Shown here piece by piece: positions 1 through 11,529 of a stretch of DNA of 64,000 bases. Location of the stretch: the NCBI GenBank assembly GCA_032158295.1, contig CM063248.1, positions 1 through 64,000 on the forward strand. The letters are read 5' to 3'. Source of the stretch: Pycnopodia helianthoides (taxonomy: Eukaryota > Echinodermata > Asteroidea > Forcipulatida > Asteriidae). How positions within the stretch are numbered: the stretch's first letter is position 1; every line of letters starts with the position of its first letter. The translations under genes and the position numbers were made by a program. The notes beneath the pieces were generated by a model. That model was not told the DNA's origin. It did not search any database and saw only the letters and a program-made list of their open reading frames with translations.

Positions 1-385
1 GTCCACTGAAGCAACAACAATGAAGAAGTTGGCAGAGGTGAGAATATGCCGCTGTAGGCATTTTTTGAGGAAAATTGTATACCGGTAATACAAGTTACAC
101 CAAAACAAAGTTGCAGTAAAGAGGGAATCAGAAGATAGTTGCAAATGTTTGGGCACAAAATTGCAAAGAACTACCACTGTTTAAACATTACAAAATATGT
201 CCCTGAAACAAGAAGTGTATTAACGGAGCATAACATTGTTTACTACATTCCATTAGATAACTAATGAAACGAAGACTAAAAAGGGAATTTTAATCACATT
301 TTAAATACTGTGAGTCTGCATCTCTCATCATGTTTGCGACGAATTCGTTTCATTGTGATTAATTTATTTCGTTTTGAAATATTAG
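1..385. other. Upstream intron sequence of the methyltransferase-like gene, mostly featureless
   Basis: No convincing complete exon is visible. A short open stretch ending at a GTGAGA donor near position 38 could be the tail of an earlier exon. Its reading phase (0) does not match the phase the next exon needs (two bases before TAC at 387), so I do not assign it. The 5' end of the gene lies outside the window or is unresolved. Confidence 0.4.
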
Positions 386-1515
386 GTACAGCGGGAATTT
401 TGCCGCAACATCATGGGAAGACGCTGAAGTTAGGTATCCAGCCGCAACCACGCGTGAAGTTCTCGCAAGATTTCTGCCAAACTTCAAGCCTGATGACAAA
501 CGACTTCAGGATTATTGTTGGAGATTGAGCAAGCGACATGATCCTGAAGTTGTTTGTCGTGATTTTTTCATTAGCGGAGAGGCCGAAGGGTGTGTGATTC
601 ATGGCGATGCACTAGACCTCACCAAAGAGTCCATTGAAGCGAAGTGGCCTTCGTTCAAAGGTTTTGAACTGGCCATTTTGGACTTGCCAGAGGTAAGCTT
701 GGTTGAGGAGAATGTACGAGAAAGTGTAGATTCGTATAGATAGAATGTACGAGCCAAAGGCGAGTACATTGTAGGAACGAACCTACACTTTACTCTCGGA
801 CAATTTCCACCAAAATTTGTAGGCCTACTCACATAACTATTTTCAAAATTTATAAGCATATTTTACAGTGCTTGCAACATTGTTGAGTACAATGTTTTTG
901 AACAGTTTGATTATGTTTTGCTAAGGTAAAATGTCAATTTGGAAAGACCGTCATTTTCAAGTCGAACTATCAATTTAGTTTGTAACGAATGTACAGCTGG
1001 GTGTAGATTTAAAAAAAAACTACACTTTCATCAAAACAGTGACGTTTAGAGAAACAATAAAATACTAAATTATTAGGTTTTTGCTAAAGTTTATCAAGCC
1101 ACGTGGGTCAGCATCCCGAAAGTAAAACAAAACAACTATTTTGTGCACATTAACCTTGCATTAACAGTAACAGTTCCTTAGCTAACTATTTCTAAATACG
1201 ATTTATTTATTACCACAGGACTGGGATGAGGACACTTTAAGTTCTTTCTGTGGCACCCTAAGGAACATAAATGGCACTACTGGTCAGGGCCACTACCGTC
1301 TTGTAGTGATTTGCCCTACAAACAAAGTGGCCATGACAAGAGATGTACTGACAGCAACGCGAGTATTTGTCAGGGTTGAGGATGCGTTCTATCACGTAAC
1401 AAACGCAAAAAAAGGTGAGTTCGTTGTTGGGGTATTTTTAGCACAAATATGTAGCAGCACAAAGGTATTATCTGGTTGAGGAATTACTGAAGCGTCAAGC
1501 TTGCTTTATGTTGTT

Positions 1516-1570
<55 letters not shown>

Positions 1571-1595
1571 CTGTCGTTGTTGTTTTTGTTGTTGT

Positions 1596-1645
<50 letters not shown>

Positions 1646-2480
1646 GTATCATCTGAAGGTAAACCTGATTACATTACTGTGTTTTTTTACTGACAGATCA
1701 AGAACAAATTTTGAACCCCTCAGTCGGTGGCATTGTTGTTGGTTTTTTTGACAAGACTGGTTCTGTCAATAAAGCTAACTTCAATGTCACCGCTGAGACC
1801 AGTAACTTCATTGAAGTAAAGATGGGTGACTTCCATCTAACCGACGATGGCAAGGTTTTGAACCCAAACCAAAAGCCTAGCGGTTTGATGGAAGTCATCA
1901 TCAAGACCTTCAGCAGAGATGGTGACTCCGTCCTTGATGCATGCTCGGGAACTGGTATGTAGCATTGTAATCAACAATCTATGTACATTGCTACTTTGTT
2001 TGTTGTCAACAGTTTGTTTTACTGTTTTTCTTGTTTTACTTATAATATATTCCATTTTAAAATATTCTTAAATAACTGTTAAATTTTTATTTACTATTGT
2101 AATGCCCATCTGAACTGATTTTTTATGAAACTTGCGCAATTTTTTTTTTTTTTTTTCATTATTAAATAAACTCAGTGTTATATCACTATTTGTTTTGTCT
2201 ACAGGAACTACTTTCTTTGCATCAATGTTGTTAAAAAGAAATTGTGTGGCTATTGACAGCAACGACGAACAAACCTCCTTCCTACACACCTCGTGTGTTA
2301 TGTCCTTTGCTGAAGATTTTACACAGAGCCAAGATTGTAAGCAAAATAATAAATTTCCTTTGTAAACTTTCTTATTGTTTGTTCATGACCTTTGCAGTTT
2401 TCAAACACATACAACTTCCATGTCGTGGACCAGAAATTATCCAAAATGAGGATCATTTCAAAAAGAAAAGGATCATTTAG
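386..2480 (+). CDS. DNA N4/N6 amino-methyltransferase-fold protein, spliced, 5' partial
   Basis: Five exons join in frame: 386-692, 1219-1414, 1697-1954, 2205-2336 and 2398-2480 (TAG). Every intron starts GT and ends AG, and the phases agree at each junction, giving about 325 residues. Exon 1 has GDALDL, then ELAILDLPE at the place where bacterial beta-class enzymes have DPPY/SPPY. Exon 2 continues DWDEDTLSSF. Exons 3-4 carry KPSGLMEVIIK, then DSVLDACSGTG joined to TTFFASML and CVAID, a very good match to the SAM-binding motif I region of PF01555 methylases. In that family the order catalytic motif, then motif I, is the permuted beta class. The catalytic tetrapeptide is DLPE, so activity is doubtful. 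Eukaryotic PF01555 enzymes are rare; bdelloid rotifer N4CMT is one known case. The substrate is unknown. Introns and a poly(A) signal argue for a real nuclear gene rather than bacterial contamination. Confidence 0.75.
1507..1645 (+). repeat. GTTGTC/GTT microsatellite in an intron
   Basis: Runs of GTCGTT change into runs of GTT inside the third visible intron space of the methyltransferase-like gene. The Leu/Ser-only reading frame over it is not a gene. Confidence 0.95.
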
Positions 2481-2556
2481 AAATTAACCATATTAATTTG
2501 TATTACATAACGTGCATATTATCATAATACCAAACCAAATATGTAAAGTGCATGTG

Positions 2557-2562
2557 AATAAA
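2557..2562 (+). promoter_or_regulatory. Poly(A) signal AATAAA
   Basis: A canonical AATAAA lies 77 bases after the TAG stop of the methyltransferase-like gene, giving it a short 3' UTR. Confidence 0.65.
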
Positions 2563-2797
2563 GTACCCCATGTACACAACAAGTAACATAATCGAACACT
2601 GTTTCTGCAATGGTCAGAGCATTACTATGCCAGCTTGGGTGTAGATTACAATGGCTAATTGGCTTATCTTGTTGCCTAATTCGTCTTCACTCAGGCTCAC
2701 AAAGTGCCTACAACTTTTTTTATGGGAAAAATAATTGGCCTATAGTCGTCTCTTTTGCAGTTTCATGAAATGTTAATTGTATTGTATTTTGATTATA

Positions 2798-3043
2798 TCA
2801 GGAAAGGGTAGCAGAAGACGCAAGTTCACCCAAGAGCATCTTGGCCCCTGTGGTGACATTGACTGTAGAGGACTGTAAACCGTGTTCACTGAGTAGAGCC
2901 AATGGAGTTGGAACAATTTGGGGAAACACATAGGACTTGTACATCAGTAGGATATGCACAGCACAAGCTTTGAGCCTATTGGCAACAGCTGGGTGAAACG
3001 AACCATGTGGTTTCAAGATTGCTTCTTCTGTATTTGTGTACAA
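2798..3043 (-). CDS. Possible terminal exon or ORF remnant, unknown
   Basis: An 81-codon minus-strand frame ends at TGA and has protein-like composition (for example LKPHGSFHPAVANRL). A TACAG acceptor-like site lies just inside its 5' end, so it may be a last exon. I recognise no family and see no partner exon upstream on this strand before the satellite at 3.4-4.1 kb. It could equally be transposon debris. Confidence 0.25.
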   Translation of the reverse strand: MYTNTEEAILKPHGSFHPAVANRLKACAVHILLMYKSYVFPQIVPTPLALLSEHGLQSSTVNVTTGAKMLLGELASSATLS

Positions 3044-3427
3044 TGGCTGGGATATAAGCAGTAACAGCCTGGGCCTAAGCGCTGGGCGTCACTGAATATC
3101 GACATAGTGTACAAAACACTTCTTTATTTCTTTGTGTTTTATTTATGGGATAAACTAATGATTCAAGTGCCCAATGATTCCAATGGGAATGTCAGGAGCC
3201 AAATAAAATATAATTTAGTTTAATACATCGCATGTAGGCCTATTACATGTTTGTCAATATGAAAGCACTTAACACTCATAAGTAGGAAAAAGTTGTTTGT
3301 ACATTTTTTATTATATTTTGCCTTACAAAAATGGGCGACCCCAACCCCCTTTCCTAAATGTTCATAGTTCCTTTACCGGTTGAGAAAGTACGTCCACTAT
3401 ACTAACCAATCAAACGATTCAAATCGT

Positions 3428-4124
3428 CTCGATCGGAAAGGATGACTTACAATTGTAGGTTTTTCATTCTCGATCGGAAAGGATGACTTACAATTGTAGG
3501 TCTTCCATTCTCGATCGGAAAGGATGACTTACAATTGTAGGTCTTCCATTCTCGATCTGAAAGGATGACTTACAATTGTAGGTCTTTCATTCTCGATCGG
3601 AAAGGATGACTTACAATTGTAGGTCTTTCATTCTCGATCGGAAAGGATGACTTACAATTGTAGGTCTTTTATTCTCGATCGGAAAGGATGACTTACAATT
3701 GTAGGTCTTCCATTCTCGACGGGAAAGGATGACTTACAATTGTAGGTCTTCCATTCTCGATCGGAAAGGATGACTTACAATTGTAGGTCTTTTATTCTCG
3801 ATCGGAAAGGATGACTTACAATTGTAGGTCTTTTATTCTCGATCGGAAAGGATGACTTACAATTGTAGGTCTTCCATTCTCGATCTGAAAGGATGACTTA
3901 CAATTGTAGGTCTTCCATTCTCGATCTGAAAGGATGACTTACAATTGTAGGTCTTCCATTCTCGATCGGAAAGGATGACTTACAATTGTAGGTCTTTTAT
4001 TCTCGATCGGAAAGGATGACTTACAATTGTAGGTCTTCCATTCTCGATCGGAAAGGATGACTTACAATTGTAGGTCTTCCATTCTCGATCGGAAAGGATG
4101 ACTTACAATTGTGGGTGTTTCATT
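3428..4124. repeat. 41-bp tandem satellite, about 17 copies
   Basis: Units begin CTCGATCGG and recur every 41 bases, with few differences (GATCTG for GATCGG, TTT for TTC). Each unit contains the perfect palindrome TACAATTGTA. A diverged partial copy continues to about 4158. Confidence 0.95.
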
Positions 4125-4159
4125 AATGATCGGAAACGATGACTTAAATTTGAATGTCT

Positions 4160-6186
4160 CTCAGGCAAGATGGGACAGAACTGTAATTTGTTTGGCGTGC
4201 GCTACGGTTTTTTGTTTTCAAGAAAAGTAATTAATCAGATTTACTGCATTTTTGGTATTACAACCAACCATTCCGTGATGTTTGCCTATTTTCAACCTTA
4301 ATTAGACTTGTCTATGTTCAACTTGCTTATTTTGACTTAAAAGAGGTGTCCAACTTTGCATGTGGCCTTTTGTGCTCGAAAAACGGTGAGGTGACTTTAC
4401 GTTGTCAACGAAAACTTTCTTCTATTAAACTTAAAGGTAAATAACAGAGAACGTCCCTAAAGGCTTGTTTTTGTCTTCAATTTTGGTCAATATGTCAATA
4501 TCTCAATACTTTTATATACTTCTCAACATGTTATCTACAGCATCCCAAAGGTACACAATCGAAAACAGTTGATCGGACTTATTCTTTTCGAGATATGGTG
4601 GTCTCAAGATTTGCTAATTATATTCATGTCATAATGTATCATACAATAAATGTCAATGTACTGTGAAACTACCAATGTACAAATGTGTGTACTGGTAAAT
4701 GTACAAAATAGTGCCTTGACTCCAAAGTTTTATGTAGCGTTTAAATTGTATCAGTCAATAAACCATTGCAAGCAGTCATGCGACAAAAAAATGACCTATA
4801 ACTTTTAAAATATCAAATGTGCAAATAAATGCAATGGATGTACACAAGAGTGTCTAGACTCCTAAGTTTCATGTCGTGTATACATTGTATGAGACAATTA
4901 ACCATTGCAAGCAGTCATGCGACAAGTCATGAATGCTTACTTTCGAGACACATTTTGTCAATGTTGTAACAATCAAATCGTCACCGACGCCACACACACG
5001 TAGATCCCAGTGAAAAGTAACAATCGGAGAAAACGGCGCTCAATGTTCAACGCTTTTTTTAAACCCCGCTTTCCTTCATGGGTATTTTTACTGGTTTTCT
5101 TACAGCGAAGCTTTAGCTTTGATTGAGGTGTTCGTGCAGCAGCGCGAACAATTCATTGTTTTTGTTCGGTTTTTTTTTTTTTTACTTTTTAGTTTTTCTT
5201 CATCTCGGTGGGCTTTGTCCACACGCATAGTTGCGGGGCCTATATCAACTTGAAACTTTACATGTAGGTAGATTGCAACTAGCAGATGATACAGAAGATG
5301 GGGCGTATTGATGACGTCATCGGGTGTCAAATTACAAGCAAATTTAGGTTCAAAAAGTGACGTCATGCCAATGCCTGTATGTCTCTGAATATTATAGCCA
5401 CAGTATTCATATTTGGACATATGATAGATCTAGACATGGGTAATCTTTGAAAAGTTAACATCAAAATCGTATGACCTTTACTTCCGGGTCGTTACCCTGG
5501 GTCGAAGTTTGCCTTTGGGTTTTTTTCTTGAAAAACATCACTTTCGGGCTTATTTACGGCATAACTCAAGATTGAAATTGAATTGAACATTGAAACTCAT
5601 CGGACATTTGAACCTAAATATCAAGACAACACAAATTAAAGTTTAATATTTGTAAAAAATCATAACTCGCAAACCGCATGTTGGATTTTTACAATCGACA
5701 CATCATCGGACAGGTCGTTAAAAGTTCAACAAACCTTACACAAAACTTGACCCCATTTGACCTTAACTTCCGGTCCATAAGCGGTCTCAAACTTTGCCAC
5801 AGAGATGTTACCTATTTGACCTTCACTTCCGGTTGAAATCGGGTATGCATTGACCCCCTGTTAAACCCTGTTAAATAGCTGCCCGTAAACACACACATTT
5901 CGTGATCTATACCAGTTGCATTGTGAGCGGCTTTTCGCTATTTTGACCGCAAAGTCCAAAGACCAAACATGCTTTGTACTCTAGTCTCTGTTCAAGGTTC
6001 ACGCAACCTCATTTTGGCAATAGCTTTGTTAGTCTCTAAAACAGCCGTCCATGCAAACCTCGCTAACAATCAAACGTCAGGCTTTTAATCGTGTGCTTTT
6101 TTTTTTTTGACTTTTGCTAAAGTGTGTAGCTTGTTAGACACCCAACAAAACAGTAATAGCACCAAATTCAACTCAATGCAATAGCT
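4160..6186. repeat. Dispersed AT-rich repeats with TGACGTCA motifs; no gene seen
   Basis: From about 5.1 kb the sequence belongs to a repeat family also found at 8.4-10.5, 27.2-27.9 and 47.0-48.1 kb. Shared blocks include 'cataactcaagattgaa', 'ttggatttttacaatc' and 'gaccttnacttccggt'. The stretch 4.6-4.95 kb holds two diverged copies of a block ending 'aaccattgcaagcagtcatgcgac'. No convincing exon was found. Confidence 0.6.
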
Positions 6187-6377
6187 CAGGGCCCAATTTC
6201 ATGGAGCTGCTTAACGGTAAGCAAATTTTTTTGCTTACTGTAGCAGAAAAATTTGCTTAAGCGTAAACGTATTTCACGAGCGGTTGCTAGCTTAAGCACG
6301 TAAACAAACTGCGCGCGCAACATTTTAGATCGTCTGCTTAAGCAAAAAATTCCCCCCAAATAAAACAAAATATAAAA

Positions 6378-6578
6378 ATGGCGGACGAATCCAACAACGT
6401 AAAAAGCGTTGCGCCGGGCGGGGTGAAGACCAAATCGTCGCCATTTACGGCAGATATGGACCTGGCACTGGCTACCTCCTACATCGAGGAGAAAACGGTA
6501 ATTGAAGGGGCCCTAAAGGGGACCCTTTTGACATCAACAGCTGGAACAGGAGTTCCAGCTGTTGATACTTCGAACTGA
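6378..6578 (+). pseudogene. Myb/SANT-like ORF fragment of the Harbinger element
   Basis: The frame starts MADESNNV and contains SPFTADMDLALATSYIEE. This resembles the start of the Myb/SANT-like DNA-binding domain carried by Harbinger ORF1 (consensus W/F-T-x-E-M-D-L-A-L-L). After about 50 codons it runs into a perfect foldback and stops at TGA, so only the N-terminal part of the helix-turn-helix remains. In intact elements this protein helps bring the transposase to the nucleus and the termini. Confidence 0.55.
6533..6566. repeat. Perfect 15-bp hairpin
   Basis: ATCAACAGCTGGAAC and its exact reverse complement are separated by AGGA. The hairpin lies in the Myb-like frame, at the point where its similarity to the family ends. 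Confidence 0.9.
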
Positions 6579-7477
6579 GAAGTATTTTGTTTCAGATGCG
6601 TTTCCGTTGACACAGAAGAAAAACACGGTAAATTGTGCTTTACCACAATAGAGCAAGGTTTTCCTTGCTGTATGATTATACCTGTTTCTTGGTCTACATA
6701 CGATTTGCAGCCTGTCTTATGAGACAGTGTCATTGTTTTGTCATTTCTATTTCGTTAACTATCGTTTTTAGTTTAATTCGTGTAACTACTAAAAAAACGA
6801 TTCCTAAAAAAGTAGGCCTAGATCGTCGTAACGTTACGGTTATTTTCTTTAGGTTAATTAGAAAGAATGACTAAATCATCATCATCGGTCACATATAAGT
6901 TAATATAAGGCTTTGGCTTTAGTTTAGTTCAATCATGATGCAGGCCTAGGTACTTTTTGTTAGACTCTTTTGTCTGTACTTTAACTTTTTGGCAAGTTAT
7001 CTTAATGTAATACAAACAAATGTAACCAATGTGTGTTCCAAACAGAGAGCTGTGTGTGCAACCGGAAAAAATAATACGAATGTATTACATTCTGCCTAGT
7101 ACTACAACTACAAGAGACTGTTCAGTTTGATAGGCGTTTTTACGCGTAAACGTTACATTGGTTTGGAGTAAGTTAGTAAGCCTGCATGCAATAGGGGAGC
7201 CTACCGCATTTTTACGAAGGGATACTGAACCGTGGATCATATATTAGTGACTCTTCAGTGTTTATTGAAAGGTGAGTGATGAAGTTAGGAACTCTCAGGA
7301 ATCGACAGTTGCCTTGCAATCGAAGACGTTTAGTCCAACTGGGCCCCATCCATAAGGCCTAGGCTATAGCCCACCATGGCCCACCTACTGTAGAAACTCG
7401 CACTGTTGCTTGCAAAATAAATAATGTCTAGTTATGGCACTGTTGTTTTAAAAGTAGGCCTGAGAGTCTAAGACTGA

Positions 7478-7732
7478 GGCCTGCGCTAAACGTCGCACTT
7501 TTGCCGAGCCGAACTCAAATGTTTTCAGTTCGATTCGACACGGCAAGAGCGCGACGTTTGTCACCGTGTCGTGCCGCTACCGTGTAGCACGGCAGGGCTT
7601 GCCGTGCTACACGGCAGTGCCGAACTTAAATAAAAGGTTTGCGCTAAAACGTCGCTCTTTTGTCGAATTTAATTCCTAATTTTACAACTGTTTGAGTTCG
7701 ACACGACAAACGTGCGACGTTTAGCGCAGGCC
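7478..7732. mobile_element. 255-bp MITE nested in the Harbinger copy (TGA duplication)
   Basis: The ends are GGCCTGCGCTAAACGTCGCAC and its inverse, with TGA on both sides (7475-7477, 7733-7735). A near-identical copy in the opposite orientation is at 31276-31529 with a TTA duplication. The 3-bp duplications suggest PIF/Harbinger mobilisation. The interior has long arms and a nested palindrome around CCGTGTAGCACGGCA. Confidence 0.85.
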
Positions 7733-7744
7733 TGAGTTTCTTAC

Positions 7745-8183
7745 CGGCAACCTTGAAAAAACCCTGCTTCAGTGTGTGCAAGGTTCCTTGGTCTTGGGGG
7801 TCCGGGAACTGAATATTAAGAACCCTGTTGATTGCTTTGACGCTGCGATCTATTGATCGCCATGCCGTCGGGGGACTAACCATAGGGCAAGTGTCCCCGA
7901 CAACAATGGCAAACGTCCCAGAGGACAAATATCGCAGCGTCAAACACACTTGAAGAAGCGGTGGTAAGGCGTGGCTGTGCTCGGTTGGGTGCTCCAACTC
8001 ACCCGACAACATATCTGTCAATTGTAAAATAGTTTGCGGCCGAAATCTATAACGAGCCCAAACTTGACTAGGGGTGAATATTTCCAGGGGATTTTCCCTG
8101 TCGCGAAAAATCCGTCGCTGTCTTCCCACAGGATAGTTGCGTTCACGACCGGCGTTACGTCTTCGCCGAAGGATGGCCGCCAT
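7745..8183 (-). pseudogene. HARBI1-like transposase, N-terminal exon only
   Basis: The frame begins at ATG 8183 (MAAILRRRRNAGRER) and reads about 146 codons: a basic start, then RFRPQTILQLTDML, LQVCLTLRYLSSGTF and a GDTCPMVSPPTAWRSIDR stretch, ending GFFKVAG at a GTAAGA donor (7744). This is the N-terminal part of the DDE_Tnp_4/HARBI1 transposase family, which cuts and pastes Harbinger elements. The catalytic second half (the GAIDGTH-type motif and later acids) is absent on the 3' side, where the 255-bp MITE and unrelated sequence follow. The continuous frame runs on into the MITE, but that part is not transposase. The element is defective. Confidence 0.8.
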
Positions 8184-8359
8184 GTTTGTTTAATACGTTA
8201 TAAGTAAATAAAATAGAGGCTTTAAGGACCCTTTTTGCTTGCTTGCCGCTTTAAGCAAAAAACCTTGCTTAAGCAAGGCCATGAAATGAAAAATTTGCTA
8301 GGCGCGCCCGTTAAGCAAAAAAATCAACCGTTAAGCAGCTCTATGAAATTGGGCCCAGG

Positions 8360-10553
8360 CGTTTACACAGAACTAACCACATTATAATTTTTTTTTTTTT
8401 AACTTCTTCAGCTTCTTCTCAGCGTCGATTGTCCGCAAGTAATGACACACTTTCCAAACTCACATAAACTTGAAACTTGAAACATAGTTAGATATTAATA
8501 TTAGAGGATTTTTTTTGCAGTGACGTCACAATGACGTCACCAGGTGTCGAATTACAAGGTTTTTAAAGTTTTTAAAGGACCATTTGCTTTTTGAAGTAAC
8601 TTCGGCAAGTTGAAAGCTTTGATGTTCATATTTAGGCATCTGATAGTTCAAGACTGGGGCAACATTTAAAAAGTGAACGTCAAAATCGTATGACCTTTAC
8701 GTCCGGTCGTACCGGAAGGTCAAAGTCTGCCTTTGTGTTTTTTTCTTGAAACATTTCGATTTTGGGGCATAACTCAAGATTCAAATTGAATTAAACATTG
8801 AAACTCATGGGACAATTGAACCTCAATATCAAGACGACACAAACTTGATGATGTCATGATGACGTCATCAGGTTTTGAATTACAATAACTCAAAGTTTAA
8901 TATTTGTAAAAATCATAGCTCGTGAACCACATGTTGGATTTTTACATTCTACACATCATCGGACAGGTCGTTGAAGATGTAACAAACGCTACACAAAACT
9001 TGAACCCATTTGACTTCGACTTCCGGTTCAAACCGGAAGTTGAAAATTTCAAAAATTCATATCTTAAATACTAGTTAACTTTTCTGCATGATGTTTGTAT
9101 CAGGTTGTAGAACGTTAAGTCTGCTCAAACTTTTACACATAGATACCAATATTTTGATCTTTACATCTGGTCGGAAAAGGACGATAAAGCGCCCGTTTAA
9201 GTTGACCCGCATTGGCGACGCACGATAGTGAAAGAAAACATACACATACGCTGTACATGTACAGCCAGCCACAATTTCTGTGTACATTGCGGTGGAATAC
9301 ATCGTCGCTGTTGTTTCATCTTTATTGCATACCCAAAGATAGTCCGTCTAATATTTGAAAAATTCATAACTCCGGAATCATACGTTGGATTTTTACAATC
9401 TACACATCATTGGATTGATCGTTAAAAGTTCAACAAACGCTTCACAAATCATGACCCAATTTGACCTTAACTTCTGGTCCAGACGGGAAGTTGAACATTT
9501 TCAGAAATTTATATCTCAAAAACTGTAAATCATTTCAGCATATTTTGCATCAGGTTGTAGATATATGATCCTGCTCAAACCTTTGCAGAGAAATGACAAC
9601 ATTTTGATCTTTACATCTGGTCGAAACCGGTATTAAGGCGCACGTATTAGTTGACCCTCTTTCATAACGCACGCTAGCTAAATAGGACGTCGCGATGACG
9701 TCATCAGATTTCAAGTTAAGCTTTATGTTTGTTACTTCTTCAGATTAAAGTAAAGACACACTTGCTAAGCTCACAGAAACTTGAAACTTCACACATAGTT
9801 AGATATTCATTAGTAGATGATACTTTTTGGGGTTTCGCCATGCTGACGTCATCAGGTGTCAAATTATAAGCTTTTTAAACATTATTTTTGTTAATCTTTG
9901 AAAATCCATATCAAATGAAGGACATGAGACCGTAAGTTGCTTTTTACGGGATTATACCAATGTAATTTAGGTGTAACTTTTTTGTAGTGTGCGTGACCTT
10001 ACGTGACCTCTACTTCCGGGCGAAACCGGAAGTGCCTTGTTATGTAAAAGTGGCAAATTTTTAAAGTTTTGTTTACGATGTTATAGTCGAGGAAGGGTCT
10101 CGTTTACAAAAATTTGACCGCTGACGTCATTAAATCTAAAAGCGCCCTCTAGTGGCAGGTTGAGAACAGTTCAAATTACACTTTTACTAGATGTCTGTGG
10201 CGAAGTTTAGGATAGTTGTTTCAAAATTAGTATACATAATGACCTTCATGCAGACAACATAATTTTTTATGTGTGAAATTTTAGATTGATGACGTCATCA
10301 TGTGTCACGTGGTATCGCCTTAAAGGTTTACTTTTTGAAGCCGTGTTTATCTACAAAAACCACAAGTTCGACTGAGTTGAAACTTGGCATGTTGATAGAC
10401 AATGATATCGACTACGTAAATCTAAACAAACAACATGATGACGTCATTCTCCCTTTTTTAATATTATAAGTTTTTTTCCAATTATTACGGGTATTTTTTG
10501 ACCCGCTGTCAAACCACGGGATACACACACACACACTACGTGATCTAAACCAG
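8360..10553. repeat. TGACGTCA-rich dispersed repeat arrays; no gene seen
   Basis: Several diverged, roughly kilobase-scale copies follow one another, each with TGACGTCA (for example at 8521 and near 8850, 9700, 9843, 10120, 10290 and 10435) and 'acttccggt' blocks. A gene is not visible; short frames here have no family features. Confidence 0.6.
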
Positions 10554-10557
10554 TTAA

Positions 10558-11524
10558 AGGTACACACCGGCTTCGTTGGGCTAATTGGGCTACAAAATAG
10601 ACTAAAACATGATTCTAAAGGTCTTCCTGAAATGGAGAAGATTGGTTCATAAAGAAACCATCAAATTTGGCAGTTTTTGAGCATTTTTCAAAAACCGAAG
10701 GTCAAGTGACTTTTCGGAAATGGTTCCGAAAAGTCACGTGATCTTCAGAATTAGTTTTACTCTTAGCCGTATAAAAGTAAATTACTGAACCAAATTCAAG
10801 GTTTTTTTTTTACAATTATTCATGAGTATTTGGCGAAAAAGACTATGTAATCAGTTTATGGATGCAAGTTGTAAATAATGATGAAAAATCGAACGTAAGA
10901 TTCGCATTCAGAGAGTCCGTGCACGGAAGCGTGTTTTACGGCGCATCAGCGTGGGGAGCTAGCAGGTAAAACCTTGGGGGCATGTCCCGCACAGCCGGTG
11001 CAGTGTCTCGCCGGGCCAGAGAGACGAACCACGGAGGCATGAACTCGGAGCCTGTGGAGGGGTAGGGAGCCAGACCATTGATTACGTTTTGTTTTACGAG
11101 GGTTTTAGTCTGTAGCCCTAGCTATTATCCGCTAACTATTGTCACGTTACGTGATGCCTGCGCTACACACGCGGCGGGACGACGACGAATAGCTGCACGG
11201 TGTGGATCGGACTGTGTTTATGTCGGGTTTTTTTATCTACACGTGAATTTGTGCTCGATGGATATGAAGACTGGATCTTGAAGCATCGCCATTGTTATAA
11301 TTAATAAATAAACAGATCACTAGTCTACTTAAAACAATGTCACGTAAACTTGACAGTTGCAACGGCTGGAAAAGCGTATACGCTGACCTTTGACCGCGTG
11401 TTTTTTCACATTTTTCGTTAATTACGTGACATTTTGATGATTTTTTTTTACAACAACCATCGAAAAATTACTGTCTGTGATTCAACATCACTAAATTAGG
11501 TAAACAGTAAGCCGGTGTGTCCCT
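10558..11524. mobile_element. TTAA-flanked TIR element (piggyBac-type MITE), longest copy
   Basis: The left end AGGTACACACCGGCTT and right end AAGCCGGTGTGTCCCT form inverted termini, with TTAA on both sides (10554-10557 and 11525-11528). TTAA is the target duplication of piggyBac-type elements. I find no transposase. Shorter relatives lie at about 15342-15574, 27091 onward and 57224-57769. Confidence 0.75.
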
Positions 11525-11529
11525 TTAAA

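Larger units (their letters stand above)
6190..8355. mobile_element. Decayed PIF/Harbinger DNA transposon with CAG target duplication
   Basis: The ends are inverted: GGCCCAATTTCATGGAGC at the left and the reverse complement of GGCCCAATTTCATAGAGC at the right, each continuing TGCTTAACGGT. The flanking trinucleotide CAG is duplicated (6187-6189 and 8356-8358), the size and CWG type known for PIF/Harbinger. Inside are a minus-strand HARBI1-like transposase exon and a plus-strand Myb/SANT-like ORF start, the usual two-gene layout. The transposase core with its DDE residues is missing, and a second MITE is inserted, so the copy cannot be autonomous. Confidence 0.85.

Noticed and set aside
1508..1693. 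Leu/Ser-rich ORF
   Set aside because: Translation of a GTT/GTC microsatellite inside an intron.
3428..4124. CRISPR array
   Set aside because: The 41-bp units are head to tail with no variable spacer.
6479..6733. Missing Harbinger DDE exon on the minus strand
   Set aside because: The frame has none of the expected motifs and runs through the hairpin.
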